NCBI GenBank assembly: GCA_901538445.1
Contig: LR594585.1
Location: forward strand, 1,131,500-1,195,499
Direction: 5' to 3'
DNA from: Gemmataceae bacterium
Lineage (GTDB): Bacteria; Planctomycetota; Planctomycetia; Gemmatales; Gemmataceae
DNA length: 64,000 nucleotides
Within the stretch, counting starts at the first letter, position 1. Every line of letters starts with the position of its first letter. Positions 24,297-33,430 of the stretch are shown one piece after another. A model generated the notes under the pieces. The model saw only the letters and a program-made list of their open reading frames with translations. It searched no databases and was not told the DNA's origin. Position numbers and translations under genes: made by a program.

Positions 24297-26521
24297 TCCA
24301 GGGGTTGCGGCACTTCTGCCAGAACGTGCTGTGGGAGCGGAAGGAACTCTTCGAGCGGAGTGCCCGGGGGCAGCGGCCCCTCGCCCTCCTCATCACCTGC
24401 TCCGACTCGCGGGTGTTGCCCGACACGCTGATGCAGGCCGACCCCGGTGACCTGTTCGTCTCCCGGAACGCCGGCAACATCGTCCCGCCGCCCGACACCC
24501 CGGGCGGGGAGGGGGCGACCGTGGAGTACGCCGTCACCGCCCTGGGGGTGACTGACATCATCGTCTGCGGCCACTACCGCTGCGGGGCGGTCAAGGCGAT
24601 GCTCGAACCCGCCGCGGCGAGGGACATGCCGAAGGTTGCCGCGTGGCTGGCCCACGCCGGCGACGTGCGGACAGACGTGGAACGCGATCACCCCGGGGCG
24701 GCCGGAGACGAGTTGTGGGACCGGGCGGTCGAGCGGAACGTCCTGGTTCAACTGGACAGCCTGTCGAAGCACTCGGTGGTCGCCGCCGGGTTGGCGGCCG
24801 GCACCCTTCGGCTGCACGCCTGGGTGCTGCGGTTCGAGTCGAGCGAAGTCCTCGCCTACGACCCGTGTTCGGCCACGTTCTCCCCGCTCCTGGGGATGCC
24901 GGTCGTCCACCCCGCCCTCCCGGCCCACGGCCCGGATCACGATACCGAACCGGCGGTGCTGGCCGCGCCGGCCGTGCAGCCGCCCGAAGCCGCCCGGCCG
25001 GGGTGGGCGGCGGTGCTCAAGCACGACCTTCCGGCCTCGCTGGTGGTGTTCCTGATCGCCCTGCCGCTGTGCCTGGCCATCGCCAAGGCCACCGGGATGC
25101 CGCCTGAAGCCGGGATCATCACGGGGATCGTCGGCGGGATACTCGTCGGGCTGATCGGCGGCAGCCCGCTCCAGGTGAGCGGCCCGGCCGCCGGACTGGT
25201 CGTGATCCTGCTGGAGGTGGTGCAGCGACACGGGGCGGAGCGGCTGGGCGCCGTCGTGCTGCTCGCTGGGCTGATCCAGGTGGCGGCCGGCGTGCTTCGC
25301 ATGGGGCAGTGGTTCCGGGCGGTGTCGCCGGCCGTCGTCCTCGGCATGCTCGCTGGCATCGGGGTGGTGATATTCGCCCAGCAGTTCCATGTCCTGGTGG
25401 ACGACCCGCCGGCCAACAGCCCACTCCGCAACCTCGTAACGATCCCGGCGGCGGTGTGGCACGGGGTGGCCGACAGCCACGTGGGCCACCCGGACCACCA
25501 GGAGGCCGCGGTGATCGGGCTGCTGACGCTCGCGGTGCTGGTGTTGTGGATGCCGCTCGCCCGGGGGCGGCTGCGGGCGGTCCCCGCGGTGCTGGTGGCC
25601 GTCGTGCTGGCGACCGCCGTGACCGCCCCGCTCGGGTGGCCGATTCAGCGGGTGGCGTTCGAGGGGCTGTCGTCCGCCGTCCGTCAGCCGGCCGGGCTGT
25701 GGGAGTTGATGTCGGACGGGTCGGTCTGGCTGACGGCCGGGGTAGTCGCGCTGGTGGCGAGTGCCGAGACGCTCCTGTGTGCGGCGGCCGTCGACCAGAT
25801 GCACCGCGGCCAGCGGGCCCGGTACGACCGGGAACTGACCGCCCAGGGGGTCGGGAACGCCGTCTGCGGGGCGCTCGGGGCGTTGCCCATGACCGGGGTG
25901 ATCGTCCGCAGTTCGGCCAACGTCCGGGCCGGTGCCCGGACCCGCTGGTCCGCAGTGTTCCACGGCGTCTGGCTGCTGGGGTTCGTCTTGCTCGCCCCGG
26001 GTGCCCTGCGGCTCATCCCGACCGCCGCCCTGGCCGCGATCCTGGTGCTGACCGGCGTCCGGCTGGTCGAGGCCCACGCGATCCGGGCGTTGTGGCGGGA
26101 GAGCCGGGTCGAGGGTGCGATCTGCGTCGTCACCGCGGCCACGGTGGTCGGCGTGGACTTGCTCTCCGGCGTTCTGCTCGGAGTCGGGCTGGCGGTGGCC
26201 AAGCTGATCCACACCTTCTCACGGCTCCGCATCCGTCGGCGCGATGACCCGTCGAGTGGCCGGTTGACGCTCGCACTGGAAGGCTCGGCCACGTTCATCC
26301 GCCTGCCGAAGCTGGCGGCGGCGTTGGAGAAGGTGCCGCCGGGCGTCACCCTGCACGTCGATATCATGGGGCTGAGCTACATCGACCACGCCTGCCTGAC
26401 GCTGCTCATGAACTGGGAGAAGCAGCATGAAGCGACCGGCGGCAAGTTGGTACTCGACTGGGAGACGCTGAGGGCGAGGTTCCACACCGCCCGGCCCCGG
26501 CCGCGGACAACGTCGCAATGA
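24284..26521 (+). CDS. Beta-carbonic anhydrase-SulP-STAS fusion (bicarbonate transporter)
   Basis: The 745-residue protein joins three parts. Residues 1-205 are a beta-class carbonic anhydrase with zinc ligands C39 and D41 (CSDSR) and H97/C100 (HYRCGAV). Residues about 240-610 are a SulP/SLC26 anion transporter with the N-terminal LVVFLIALPLCLAIAKATG and GSPLQVSGPAAG blocks and about 12 helices. Residues about 640-740 are a STAS domain (LHVDIMGLSYIDHACLTLL). The enzyme would interconvert CO2 and bicarbonate at the mouth of the transporter. CA-SulP fusions are known in other bacteria and are taken to be bicarbonate transporters. Start 24284 follows GGGGGAG and overlaps the receiver gene. Confidence 0.92.
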   Translation: MEKLIQGLRHFCQNVLWERKELFERSARGQRPLALLITCSDSRVLPDTLMQADPGDLFVSRNAGNIVPPPDTPGGEGATVEYAVTALGVTDIIVCGHYRCGAVKAMLEPAAARDMPKVAAWLAHAGDVRTDVERDHPGAAGDELWDRAVERNVLVQLDSLSKHSVVAAGLAAGTLRLHAWVLRFESSEVLAYDPCSATFSPLLGMPVVHPALPAHGPDHDTEPAVLAAPAVQPPEAARPGWAAVLKHDLPASLVVFLIALPLCLAIAKATGMPPEAGIITGIVGGILVGLIGGSPLQVSGPAAGLVVILLEVVQRHGAERLGAVVLLAGLIQVAAGVLRMGQWFRAVSPAVVLGMLAGIGVVIFAQQFHVLVDDPPANSPLRNLVTIPAAVWHGVADSHVGHPDHQEAAVIGLLTLAVLVLWMPLARGRLRAVPAVLVAVVLATAVTAPLGWPIQRVAFEGLSSAVRQPAGLWELMSDGSVWLTAGVVALVASAETLLCAAAVDQMHRGQRARYDRELTAQGVGNAVCGALGALPMTGVIVRSSANVRAGARTRWSAVFHGVWLLGFVLLAPGALRLIPTAALAAILVLTGVRLVEAHAIRALWRESRVEGAICVVTAATVVGVDLLSGVLLGVGLAVAKLIHTFSRLRIRRRDDPSSGRLTLALEGSATFIRLPKLAAALEKVPPGVTLHVDIMGLSYIDHACLTLLMNWEKQHEATGGKLVLDWETLRARFHTARPRPRTTSQ

Positions 26522-26669
26522 GGGTTCACTCAGGGTTTGCCGGCACCACCACCGCAACGGCGGACGTGCGGCAGTACACCGGCGACTTCAGGACGAACGA
26601 GGATCGGCGATGAACCGCTCGCACTGTGGAGGCCAACTCTTCGGAGCCGATCATGTCCGGGTGGAGGGG

Positions 26670-26999
26670 TTAGCCGGCCGTCTGCTGGCACGCCTCCGCA
26701 CACCGCCGACACGCCTCCGCACACCGCCGACAGTGATCGTGGGAATGCCTCTCGCACTCGTTTCCGCAAGCGGCACAGACCGAGGCACACAGCCTGCACA
26801 CCTCCGCGTCGAACTCGGATCGCCGGCTCATGAACGCCGCCGTCGTCCAGCAGATGGCGGCGCAGTCCCGGTCCAGTCGGATGCACGCGGCCATGCTCTG
26901 GACATCCGGCCCACCCAGGCAGGCGGTCATACAGTGTTCGCACTCCTGGGCACACCGGACGCAGGCGTCGATGCAAGACTGGAACTCTTGGTGGGACAT
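26670..26999 (-). CDS. Four-helix-bundle copper storage protein, Csp3-like
   Basis: The 109-residue product has 19 cysteines, mostly in Cys-x3-Cys and Cys-x2-Cys spacing along helices (QSCIDACVRCAQECEHCMTA and repeats near the end). This is the DUF326/Csp pattern, in which Cys residues line the core of a four-helix bundle and hold Cu(I). No signal peptide is present, so it is expected in the cytosol, as Csp3. ATG 26999 follows GGAG at 6 bases; an ATG 12 bases upstream has no site. The C-terminal CRRCAEACRRCAEAC segment reflects a 21-bp tandem DNA repeat at about 26691-26732. A Tat-exported relative lies at 43847. Confidence 0.85.
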   Translation of the reverse strand: MSHQEFQSCIDACVRCAQECEHCMTACLGGPDVQSMAACIRLDRDCAAICWTTAAFMSRRSEFDAEVCRLCASVCAACGNECERHSHDHCRRCAEACRRCAEACQQTAG

Positions 27000-27253
27000 C
27001 TCGATCTCCATCGCATTGAACGGGACGGGCGAGAGGGGAGAGCATCAGAAAGAACTTCCAGCAAGTCTCGTTCCGCGATCTCATCGTCCCGTCTGCGAGA
27101 GGGGTGCGAAGCCCCACTACCCGATGGGAACGCGCAAGCGTACGTCGGCTCCGCGTCCCATCATCGGGTGGAGCGTCCGACGGACTGGCAAACACCATCT
27201 TTCGGGTCACAACCGCCCCAACCCGCCTCCTCTTCCCCCACCTGGAGTTCACC

Positions 27254-27598
27254 ATGCGACACATCGTCCTCGGTGCCGTGGCGGCCATCGCCTTGGCCGC
27301 CACCGCCGGTTCTGCTTCGGCCCAGCACGGGGGCCAGCACGGGCACGGCTACCCCGCCTACTCCCCTGGCTACTCCGGTCACGGGGGCACCGGCCACTAC
27401 GCCCCCAGCTACTACCAGCCGGGCGGTCACGTTGTTCACCCCGGCGGCGGCTTCTACGCCGGCCCGAGCTACGGCGGCGTCGGCGTCGGTGTGGTCCCCG
27501 GCCCGTCCTACTACCCCGCCTACCCGGTCGGCCCCGGTGTTGGCTACGGCTACGGTCACGGCCGCGGTCACTACTCCCACCACGGGCGGCACCACTGA
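27254..27598 (+). CDS. Small secreted Gly/Tyr/His-rich protein
   Basis: The 114-residue product has a signal peptide ending ASAQ. The rest is low-complexity Gly, Tyr, Pro, Ser and His (HGGQHGHGYPAYSP, GYGYGHGRGHYSHHGRHH). No domain is recognised. The His-rich end could bind metal; the Gly/Tyr composition also resembles envelope or adhesive proteins. ATG 27254 follows GGAG. A classic terminator follows directly, so it is a single-gene unit. Planctomycetes encode many such short exported proteins. Confidence 0.7.
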   Translation: MRHIVLGAVAAIALAATAGSASAQHGGQHGHGYPAYSPGYSGHGGTGHYAPSYYQPGGHVVHPGGGFYAGPSYGGVGVGVVPGPSYYPAYPVGPGVGYGYGHGRGHYSHHGRHH

Positions 27599-27624
27599 TC
27601 GACGTTCCCATCTTCGACGCACAG

Positions 27625-27654
27625 GGCCGGGGTTCGCCCCGGCCTTTTCATTTT
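27625..27654 (+). terminator. Intrinsic terminator with TTCG tetraloop
   Basis: GGCCGGGG (27625-27632), loop TTCG, CCCCGGCC (27637-27644), then TTTTCATTTT. This is the best rho-independent terminator in the window and ends the Gly/Tyr/His-rich gene. Confidence 0.9.
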
Positions 27655-27726
27655 CCCCCTCGTCACAAACGCGGCTACACCGAGTTGAAGAACAAATCCT
27701 TCGGCTTGCAAAGGGTCACCACGAAC

Positions 27727-29184
27727 ATGCCGAGTAGCACACCCCGCCGCCCGGCCCGACTTCGCGGCATCGGGTTCCGCACGTCGGTCGCGGTCAACAC
27801 CGTCGTCCTGGTGGCCGTCGCCGGCTTCATTGCTCTCGACGCCGTCCGGGAGACGCGGGAACACGTCCGTGAACGGACGGCGGCTTTGGACGAGGAGGCG
27901 ATGACGATCCACCGGGCGGTAGCCCGGCCCGCGGCCGACCCGGGCGAAGTGCAGCGGTTCATCGACGGCGTGTGCCTGCGGATGAGCGACACCACCTCCC
28001 CCGGCCACCACATCGTCGTGGAGGACGGCGGGCGGGTGTTCCAGTCCCGGCCGCACCGCCGGGAGTCGGACGAGATCGTGGGCGCGATCCGGGCGGCGGC
28101 CTCGGACCCGCAGCGGCAGGCGACGTTCGGTGATGTCGGGATCGTGACCGGCGTCCACGCGGAGGACAGCGTGACCGTGTACGTCGCCGAGCAACTGGAC
28201 GACATCCGCCGCGAGGTGCGGGGGCGGGTGGTATCCCGTTCGGTCGGCATGCTGGCCTTCGGCGTCTTGCTTGCCGTGGCCGTCCACTTACTGGTTCACC
28301 GACTGGTGTCCCGGCCACTGCGACGGCTGGTGCGGACCATCGAGGCGATCCGGGCGGGGAAGTTGGGGGTGTTGACAGGGCCGTTCAAGACCGACGAATT
28401 CGACCGGCTGGCTGGGGCGGTGAACGACATGAGCCGGGCTTTGGCTGACGACGCAGACCGGCGTCGGCTTGCCCTCGAACAGGCCCGTCGTGTGCAGGAA
28501 AACTTGTTGCCGCGGTCGGGCGATGTCGCCCCGGGCGTGCGGTTGGCGGCGACCCACCGGCCGGCCGAGGCGGTGGCCGGGGACTACTACGACGTGCTGC
28601 TGTTGGCGGACGGGACGGTGGTGTGCTGCGTGGCCGATGTCGTCGGGCACGGGGTTCCGGCGGCGATGGTCGCGGCCATCCTCAAGGTACTCATCCTCGA
28701 CGCCGTCGAAGTGGACGCCGACCCGGGGGCCGTGGTCCGGCGGGTGAACGCCCGGTTCGCTGCCGTCGCCCCGCCCGAGTGTTTCGCCTCGCTCCTGGTG
28801 ACCCGCTGGTGCCCGGAGCGACAGACGCTGTGGTACGCCAGTGCCGGTCACGAACCCGGGGTGTTGTTGACCGATGCTCCTGCCCCGATCTTGTTGGAGG
28901 CAACGGGAACGCTGCTCGGGGTGATGCCCGAGGGCACCTGGGACACGGCGTCGGCACCCGCCCCGCCGGGGTGCGTATTGATCGGCCTGTCAGACGGGGT
29001 GACGGAGGCAATGGACGGCGGCGGCAACCTGTTCGGCCGTGACCGGGTGAGCGAGGCGATCCGCGGCGTCGGCCGTGCGTCCCCCGAACAGGTCGTGGGG
29101 GCCGTCGATCAGGCCGTGCTGCGGCACTTGGGCGGTCGCCAACCCGCCGACGACTACACGCTGATGGCCGTCCGCTTCGGGTGA
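27727..29184 (+). CDS. Membrane SpoIIE-type serine phosphatase with HAMP domain
   Basis: The 485-residue protein has TM1 at about 21-41, a 130-residue periplasmic sensor segment, TM2 at about 172-197, a HAMP domain (LVSRPLRRLVRTIEAIRAGK) and a C-terminal PP2C/SpoIIE phosphatase. The metal-binding Asp blocks are VAGDYYDVLLL, CCVADVVGHGVPAAMVA and LSDGVTEAMDGG. Such RsbU-type proteins dephosphorylate anti-sigma antagonists and so control alternative sigma factors. No partner kinase or STAS antagonist gene is adjacent. The STAS domain at the end of the SulP fusion is nearby, but a link is not supported. ATG 27727 has only a weak ribosome site. Confidence 0.88.
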   Translation: MPSSTPRRPARLRGIGFRTSVAVNTVVLVAVAGFIALDAVRETREHVRERTAALDEEAMTIHRAVARPAADPGEVQRFIDGVCLRMSDTTSPGHHIVVEDGGRVFQSRPHRRESDEIVGAIRAAASDPQRQATFGDVGIVTGVHAEDSVTVYVAEQLDDIRREVRGRVVSRSVGMLAFGVLLAVAVHLLVHRLVSRPLRRLVRTIEAIRAGKLGVLTGPFKTDEFDRLAGAVNDMSRALADDADRRRLALEQARRVQENLLPRSGDVAPGVRLAATHRPAEAVAGDYYDVLLLADGTVVCCVADVVGHGVPAAMVAAILKVLILDAVEVDADPGAVVRRVNARFAAVAPPECFASLLVTRWCPERQTLWYASAGHEPGVLLTDAPAPILLEATGTLLGVMPEGTWDTASAPAPPGCVLIGLSDGVTEAMDGGGNLFGRDRVSEAIRGVGRASPEQVVGAVDQAVLRHLGGRQPADDYTLMAVRFG

Positions 29185-29242
29185 CGGGCCGCCCGGCAGC
29201 CGGCCACGCTGTTCCTCTGCTGCGAACAGCAATCGCCGCAGG

Positions 29243-29260
29243 CAAGGTCGTGCGACCTTG
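29243..29260. promoter_or_regulatory. 18-bp perfect dyad after the phosphatase gene
   Basis: CAAGGTCG-TG-CGACCTTG is a perfect palindrome. It is followed by ATTGGGGG rather than a T-run. It may be an operator for the small lipoprotein gene at 29360 or a hairpin in its leader. Confidence 0.3.
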
Positions 29261-29359
29261 ATTGGGGGTGACGCGGTGACACGGATGGGTATAGGCCGCA
29301 TTACCTTGTCCGTTAGCGTCCGTGGGGGACGGGCCGCGGGCAAGGGTAAGGGGGTCGTC

Positions 29360-29503
29360 ATGTACACACGAAAATGGGCCGCCCGGCTGGCACTGTTGAT
29401 TGTGGTCCTCTCCCTCGTCGGGGCGGCGGCGTCCGGGTGTCAGTCGAGTGGGAAGGCCGGTGGGTCGTCCTGTGGTGATTCGGGCTGTCAAACCAAGCAC
29501 TGA
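29360..29503 (+). CDS. Tiny lipoprotein
   Basis: The 47-residue product has a lipoprotein signal (LSLVGAAASGC, lipid Cys near 27) and a mature part of only about 20 residues: QSSGKAGGSSCGDSGCQTKH. Two cysteines and a terminal His may bind metal. It starts at ATG 29360 after a G-rich ribosome site. It is located before the CzcD-like transporter gene. The mature part is too short to assign a fold. Confidence 0.55.
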   Translation: MYTRKWAARLALLIVVLSLVGAAASGCQSSGKAGGSSCGDSGCQTKH

Positions 29504-29772
29504 CGATCTGGTCGCGGATCATTCTGCCGCCGAGGCGAGCGGCGGTCGTTCCCGGTCGCCCGTTCTCCGATGGTCTCTTGCCCGACTCCGGTCGGATTCC
29601 CGTACCGACGCCGAACCTCACTTGAATGGCGGTCACGCCAACGGAGCGGCCCTCCGGTGACGCCTGACTGCCGACCGCCCTGCTCGCCGACGCCGAACAT
29701 CGGACTTCCTCACGGTCGTATCATACCGTCGGCGGGGTTCTGTGTTCGGTTGCGGCCCGCAGGAGCCACGCG

Positions 29773-30666
29773 ATGAGTGAGCAGATTTCGGTTACCGCCA
29801 AGAACCGCCGGTCCCTGTGGATCGTCTTCGGGCTGACGTTCACCTACTTCGTAGTCGAGGTGGTCGGCGGGCTGCTAACGAACAGCCTCGCCCTCCTGGC
29901 CGACGCGGCCCACATGCTGACCGACGTGGGCGGGCTGGGGTTGGCCCTGTTCGCCGCCTGGATGTCCAGAAAGCCAGCAACACCGCAGCGGACCTACGGG
30001 TACTACCGGATCGAAATTCTGGCGGCCCTGGCGAACGCGGTGGTGCTGTTCCTGATGGCGTTCTTCATCCTCTTCGAGGCGTATCGCCGGTTCAGTGAAC
30101 CGCCCGAGGTGTCCAGTCTGCCCATGATGGCCGTCGCCGCGGTCGGGTTGGTGGTGAACCTGATCGGTATCTGGCTGCTGCACCGCTCGTCGGGCGAGAG
30201 CCTGAACATGAAGGGTGCGTACCTCGAAGTGGTCAGCGACCTGCTCGGCTCGGTCGGCGTGATCGTGGCCGCCGCGGTCATGTGGGCGACGGGCTGGTAC
30301 TACGCCGACCCGCTCTTCGGTGTCGTGATCGGGCTGTTCATCCTGCCCCGGACGTGGGGGCTGATGAAACAGGCGGTGAACGTCCTGCTGGAAGGGACGC
30401 CCGCGCACATCAACCCGGCCGAGGTGGAGGCGTCAATGCTCGGGGTCGAGGGCGTGGCGTCGGTCCACGACCTGCACGTCTGGACGATCACGTCCGGCAT
30501 CGACGCACTCAGCGTCCACGTTGTACTCGTCGGGGGCGTGGACCCAGGTGTCGCCGATGCCGTGATCGACCGAGCCTCAGCCACACTCAAGGAGAATTTC
30601 GGGATCAGCCACACGACGATTCAGGTGGAGAAGACGGATCGTAAGGCGAGTGAGGGGCCGTTCTGA
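29773..30666 (+). CDS. czcD: Cation diffusion facilitator, CzcD-like
   Basis: This 297-residue CDF transporter has six helices and the family motifs. TM2 has DAAHMLTDVGGLGLAL (His and Asp of the transport site), TM5 has LEVVSDLLGSVGVIVAA, and the FILPRTWGLMKQAVNVLLEG segment follows. A C-terminal cytosolic domain has VASVHDLHVWTITSGIDALS. It exports Zn, Cd or Co from cytosol to periplasm in exchange for protons. ATG 29773 follows AGGAG. It lacks the long His-rich loop seen in the DmeF-like copy at 32382. An imperfect repeat, ACGGT-N8-ACCGT, lies at 29712-29729, about 45 bases upstream, and might be an operator. Confidence 0.92.
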   Translation: MSEQISVTAKNRRSLWIVFGLTFTYFVVEVVGGLLTNSLALLADAAHMLTDVGGLGLALFAAWMSRKPATPQRTYGYYRIEILAALANAVVLFLMAFFILFEAYRRFSEPPEVSSLPMMAVAAVGLVVNLIGIWLLHRSSGESLNMKGAYLEVVSDLLGSVGVIVAAAVMWATGWYYADPLFGVVIGLFILPRTWGLMKQAVNVLLEGTPAHINPAEVEASMLGVEGVASVHDLHVWTITSGIDALSVHVVLVGGVDPGVADAVIDRASATLKENFGISHTTIQVEKTDRKASEGPF

Positions 30667-31130
30667 ACGCCCACGTCTTTCTCGGAAGTGGGTATACTTC
30701 ACACCCGCTCCGGGCCTGGTGGCCGCCGAGCGGGTTGCGAAAACTGTCGGCTCGCCGGCTCACTTGGCGGGCTTGGCGGTGAAAGTCCCGCTCGGCCCTT
30801 CAAGCTTCGACGGAGCCTTCTCCCCCTTCTAGACGGCCTCCCACAAGGCTCGCGGCGACAGGGCTGCACCGGGGGCGTGGGTAACCCGGATGAAGCGGGC
30901 CTCGACGTTGTACTCGGCCCTAGCCACGCCCTTGCACCGCGGTCAGCTTTGTCCCGACCCCTGCCACCGAACGATGTCCCCAAGAAGTGAGACGGTTGCG
31001 GCTTCCGGAGCCTGAATCCGATGGTTTGTGACGGGATGAAAGGATGAGGTTGCTGTGCCCCGTGGAGGTCAAACGCGAAGGGTCGCTGCCCTTCAGAGTT
31101 TGCTTGTTCACCACATGTCGAGACTGGTCC
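30667..31130. other. Non-coding stretch with a degraded tolC 3' tail
   Basis: No gene is supported. At 30958-30996 a 39-bp segment matches the 3' end of the tolC gene and its downstream bases (49469-49507) at 36 of 39 positions, including the TGA stop. It encodes PLPPNDVPKK against PLPPNDGPKK in the intact gene. Sequence upstream of it does not resemble TolC. This is a relic of a duplicated or recombined efflux operon. Confidence 0.6.
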
Positions 31131-32204
31131 TCAATGGCGGTGGCGGTGGTGAATGTCCGGGTAGTGCGGGTGCGAGTGTCTCATCGGTGAGTGGTCGTGC
31201 TGGTGGCTGTGGGGTTCGCCGGGTGGGTCGTCCGGCCCGTGTTCGTGCTGGTGGTGTTCGTCGTGAACGTGGGTGTGATCGTGAGACATCGCTTCGTGTT
31301 CGTGTTCGTGTTCGTGCCGCTCGGTCAGGTGCAACCAGACCCCGACGCCCATGAGTGCCGCCGCGAGGAAGAAGGTGACCGTGGGTCGGTCACCGAGCAG
31401 TGCCAGGGAGATCACTGCACCGACGAAAGGCGCTACCGAGAAGTATGCCCCTGTTCGGGCCGTCCCGAGATTCCGCAGGGCCAGCACGAACAACGTCAGG
31501 CTGACCCCGTAGCCCGCCAAACCCACGATTCCACAAGCCGCGACCGTCCAGAAGTCCGGCACTTCGGCCCCGCGAACCAGTGCGACCCCTACGTTGACGG
31601 TGCCAGCTACCAGTCCCTTGATCGCGGCGATCTGCATGGGGTCACCCGCCGACACCTTACGGGTCAAGTTGTTGTCGATGGCCCAGGCCAGACACGCCCC
31701 GGCGACCGCGAACGCCCCCAACGGTATTCCAACCTCCGACCCGCCCTCCCAGGAGAGCAAGACGCCCCCGGCAGTGATCGCCGCCATGCCGAGGGCGATG
31801 CGGCGGTCGAAGTTCTCCCGGAACACGAACCACGCCAGGAGGGCCGTGAGGACGCCTTCCATGTTCAACAGTAACGAGGCCGTCGATGCGGGTGTAGCGG
31901 CCAACCCGGTCATGAGCAAGACCGGAGCGACCACGCCTCCGAACAGAACGGCACCCGCAAGCCACGGCACGTCGGCACGCCGCAACGAAGCTTCGGACGG
32001 CCTGTGCCCTTTCCGACGCAACCAGAGCCGATCCCACGCGAACAGACCGCACCCCGACCCGAGGTACAACAACCCGGCCAGGAGTACCGGGTCCACCTGA
32101 CCGACAAGCACCTTGGCGAACGGAGTGCTGGCCCCGAACAGGGCGGCGGCGGCGAGGGCGTAAACGACGCCCCCTCTGACCAGGGGAAGCTTGGTTTGAC
32201 TCAC
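31131..32204 (-). CDS. EamA/DMT-family transporter with His-rich C-terminal tail
   Basis: The 357-residue protein has ten hydrophobic helices in two EamA repeats (ALFGASTPFAKVLVG and FAVAGACLAWAIDNNLTRKV). An 80-residue cytosolic tail, very rich in His and Asp/Glu, follows (HEHEHEHEAMSHDHTHVHDE and more, ending HHRHRH). DMT proteins export metabolites or amino acids. The His tail suggests metal binding or metal-dependent control, as in RcnA- or CDF-type proteins. The GTG start follows AAAGGGG. It is on the same strand as, and downstream of, operon B but is separated by 178 bases. Substrate unknown. Confidence 0.8.
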   Translation of the reverse strand: MSQTKLPLVRGGVVYALAAAALFGASTPFAKVLVGQVDPVLLAGLLYLGSGCGLFAWDRLWLRRKGHRPSEASLRRADVPWLAGAVLFGGVVAPVLLMTGLAATPASTASLLLNMEGVLTALLAWFVFRENFDRRIALGMAAITAGGVLLSWEGGSEVGIPLGAFAVAGACLAWAIDNNLTRKVSAGDPMQIAAIKGLVAGTVNVGVALVRGAEVPDFWTVAACGIVGLAGYGVSLTLFVLALRNLGTARTGAYFSVAPFVGAVISLALLGDRPTVTFFLAAALMGVGVWLHLTERHEHEHEHEAMSHDHTHVHDEHHQHEHGPDDPPGEPHSHQHDHSPMRHSHPHYPDIHHRHRH

Positions 32205-32381
32205 CGAAATTCGCCCCTTTGCTTCGGCCTTGCCCGGCCCGGCAAAGCGACGGAAGGGCCACCCGCCGAGGCCGGTTTAGTTACCATCCAAAACCATCAA
32301 TCCACGAACTTGATCAGCCAGTGTACGTTCGGCCTCACCGGTGGGCGTTCTCTGGAATTCGGCGACATTGCCGGGCCGGTG

Positions 32382-33356
32382 CTACCGGGCGATGGCAGGC
32401 TCCTCAACGTGCGGATGGCCACCCTGACAGTGGTGAACCTCCACGGTGATGTGGACGAGTTCCTCGTGTATCCGCAACCGCTCCTTGTAGTGATCCGGCG
32501 GCTCCGGGTGGGCAGTCACCAGCCCGACAATGCAGGCGTACTTGCCCGGCCCCACCCGCCAGACGTGCAAGTCCACGATGACCGTCTCCCCGTCCTCTTC
32601 GATCACGTCGCGGATTTCTCGCACGACCGGGTCGTCCATCTCGCGGTCTAGCAACACTCGGCTCGTCTGCCGCAGCAACCCGATGGCCCAGTGGGTAATG
32701 ACGACGGCACCGACGATTCCCATGACCGGGTCAAGCCAGTCCCACCCGAAGAGTTTGCCGCCGAACAGGGCGATGATGGCGAGAACCGAAGTCATGGCGT
32801 CGGCCAGGACGTGGAGGTATGCCGCACGCAAGTTCAGGTCGTGATACCCCTCGTTGTGGTGGCCGTGGTCGTGACCGTGGGAGAGGTTGTCGTGGTCGTG
32901 TTCGTGACCGTGGAGGAGCCACGCACTCAGGAGGTTGACGGCCAGTCCGATCACGGCCACGATGAGGGCATTGTCGTAGCTGATCGGCAGCGGGTTCCTC
33001 ACGCGGACGATAGACTCGTAGGCCATGTACAGGGCCACGGTGCCGAGGATGATGGCACTGGAAAATCCCGCCAGGACGCCGACCTTCCACGTCCCGAAGG
33101 TGAACCGGGGGTCGGCGGCGTGGCGGCGGGAGTACCAGTATGCGAACGCGGTGATGCTGAGGGCCGCGACGTGCGTCCCCATGTGCCAACCGTCTGCTAG
33201 CAAGGCCATCGAGTTGGTGAGCCACCCGGCGACAATCTCGCCCACCATCATCGTGGCGGTCAGGAGTACGACCCGGCGTGTGCCCCGCTCGCCGCTCGCA
33301 TTGCCGGTGTCGAAGTCGTGGCTTTCTCGCCACCGGGTATTGTCGGTCTTGTGCAT
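32382..33356 (-). CDS. dmeF: DmeF-like CDF metal efflux transporter
   Basis: The 324-residue CDF transporter has the DmeF plan. An N-terminal segment of 30 residues is followed by TM2 with LLADGWHMGTHVAALS and a His-rich loop between TM4 and TM5 (HEHDHDNLSHGHDHGHH). TM5 has HVLADAMTSVLAI, and the C-terminal domain has IVDLHVWRVGPGKYACIV. The family exports Co and Ni, sometimes Zn, from the cytosol. ATG 33356 follows GAGG; an upstream in-frame ATG at 33413 is less likely. It follows the lipoprotein gene by about 75 bases and completes operon B: cytosol-to-periplasm transport beside periplasm-to-outside RND transport. Confidence 0.9.
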   Translation of the reverse strand: MHKTDNTRWRESHDFDTGNASGERGTRRVVLLTATMMVGEIVAGWLTNSMALLADGWHMGTHVAALSITAFAYWYSRRHAADPRFTFGTWKVGVLAGFSSAIILGTVALYMAYESIVRVRNPLPISYDNALIVAVIGLAVNLLSAWLLHGHEHDHDNLSHGHDHGHHNEGYHDLNLRAAYLHVLADAMTSVLAIIALFGGKLFGWDWLDPVMGIVGAVVITHWAIGLLRQTSRVLLDREMDDPVVREIRDVIEEDGETVIVDLHVWRVGPGKYACIVGLVTAHPEPPDHYKERLRIHEELVHITVEVHHCQGGHPHVEEPAIAR

Positions 33357-33430
33357 GGTGTGTCCTCGACGGGCCGGTCGGCGGCGACCGGCCCGTGTAA
33401 CAGGGATGGCCATTACGTCGTTGTCTCAGC

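Noticed and set aside
26691-26732. Tandem 21-bp repeat as a CRISPR or regulatory repeat
   Set aside because: It has only two units and encodes the repeated Cys-x2-Cys segment of the Csp3-like protein.
30688-30990. Open frame ending PLPPNDVPKK as a gene
   Set aside because: Only the last ten codons resemble a protein (TolC); the rest is unlike any family and lacks a ribosome site. It is treated as a relic.
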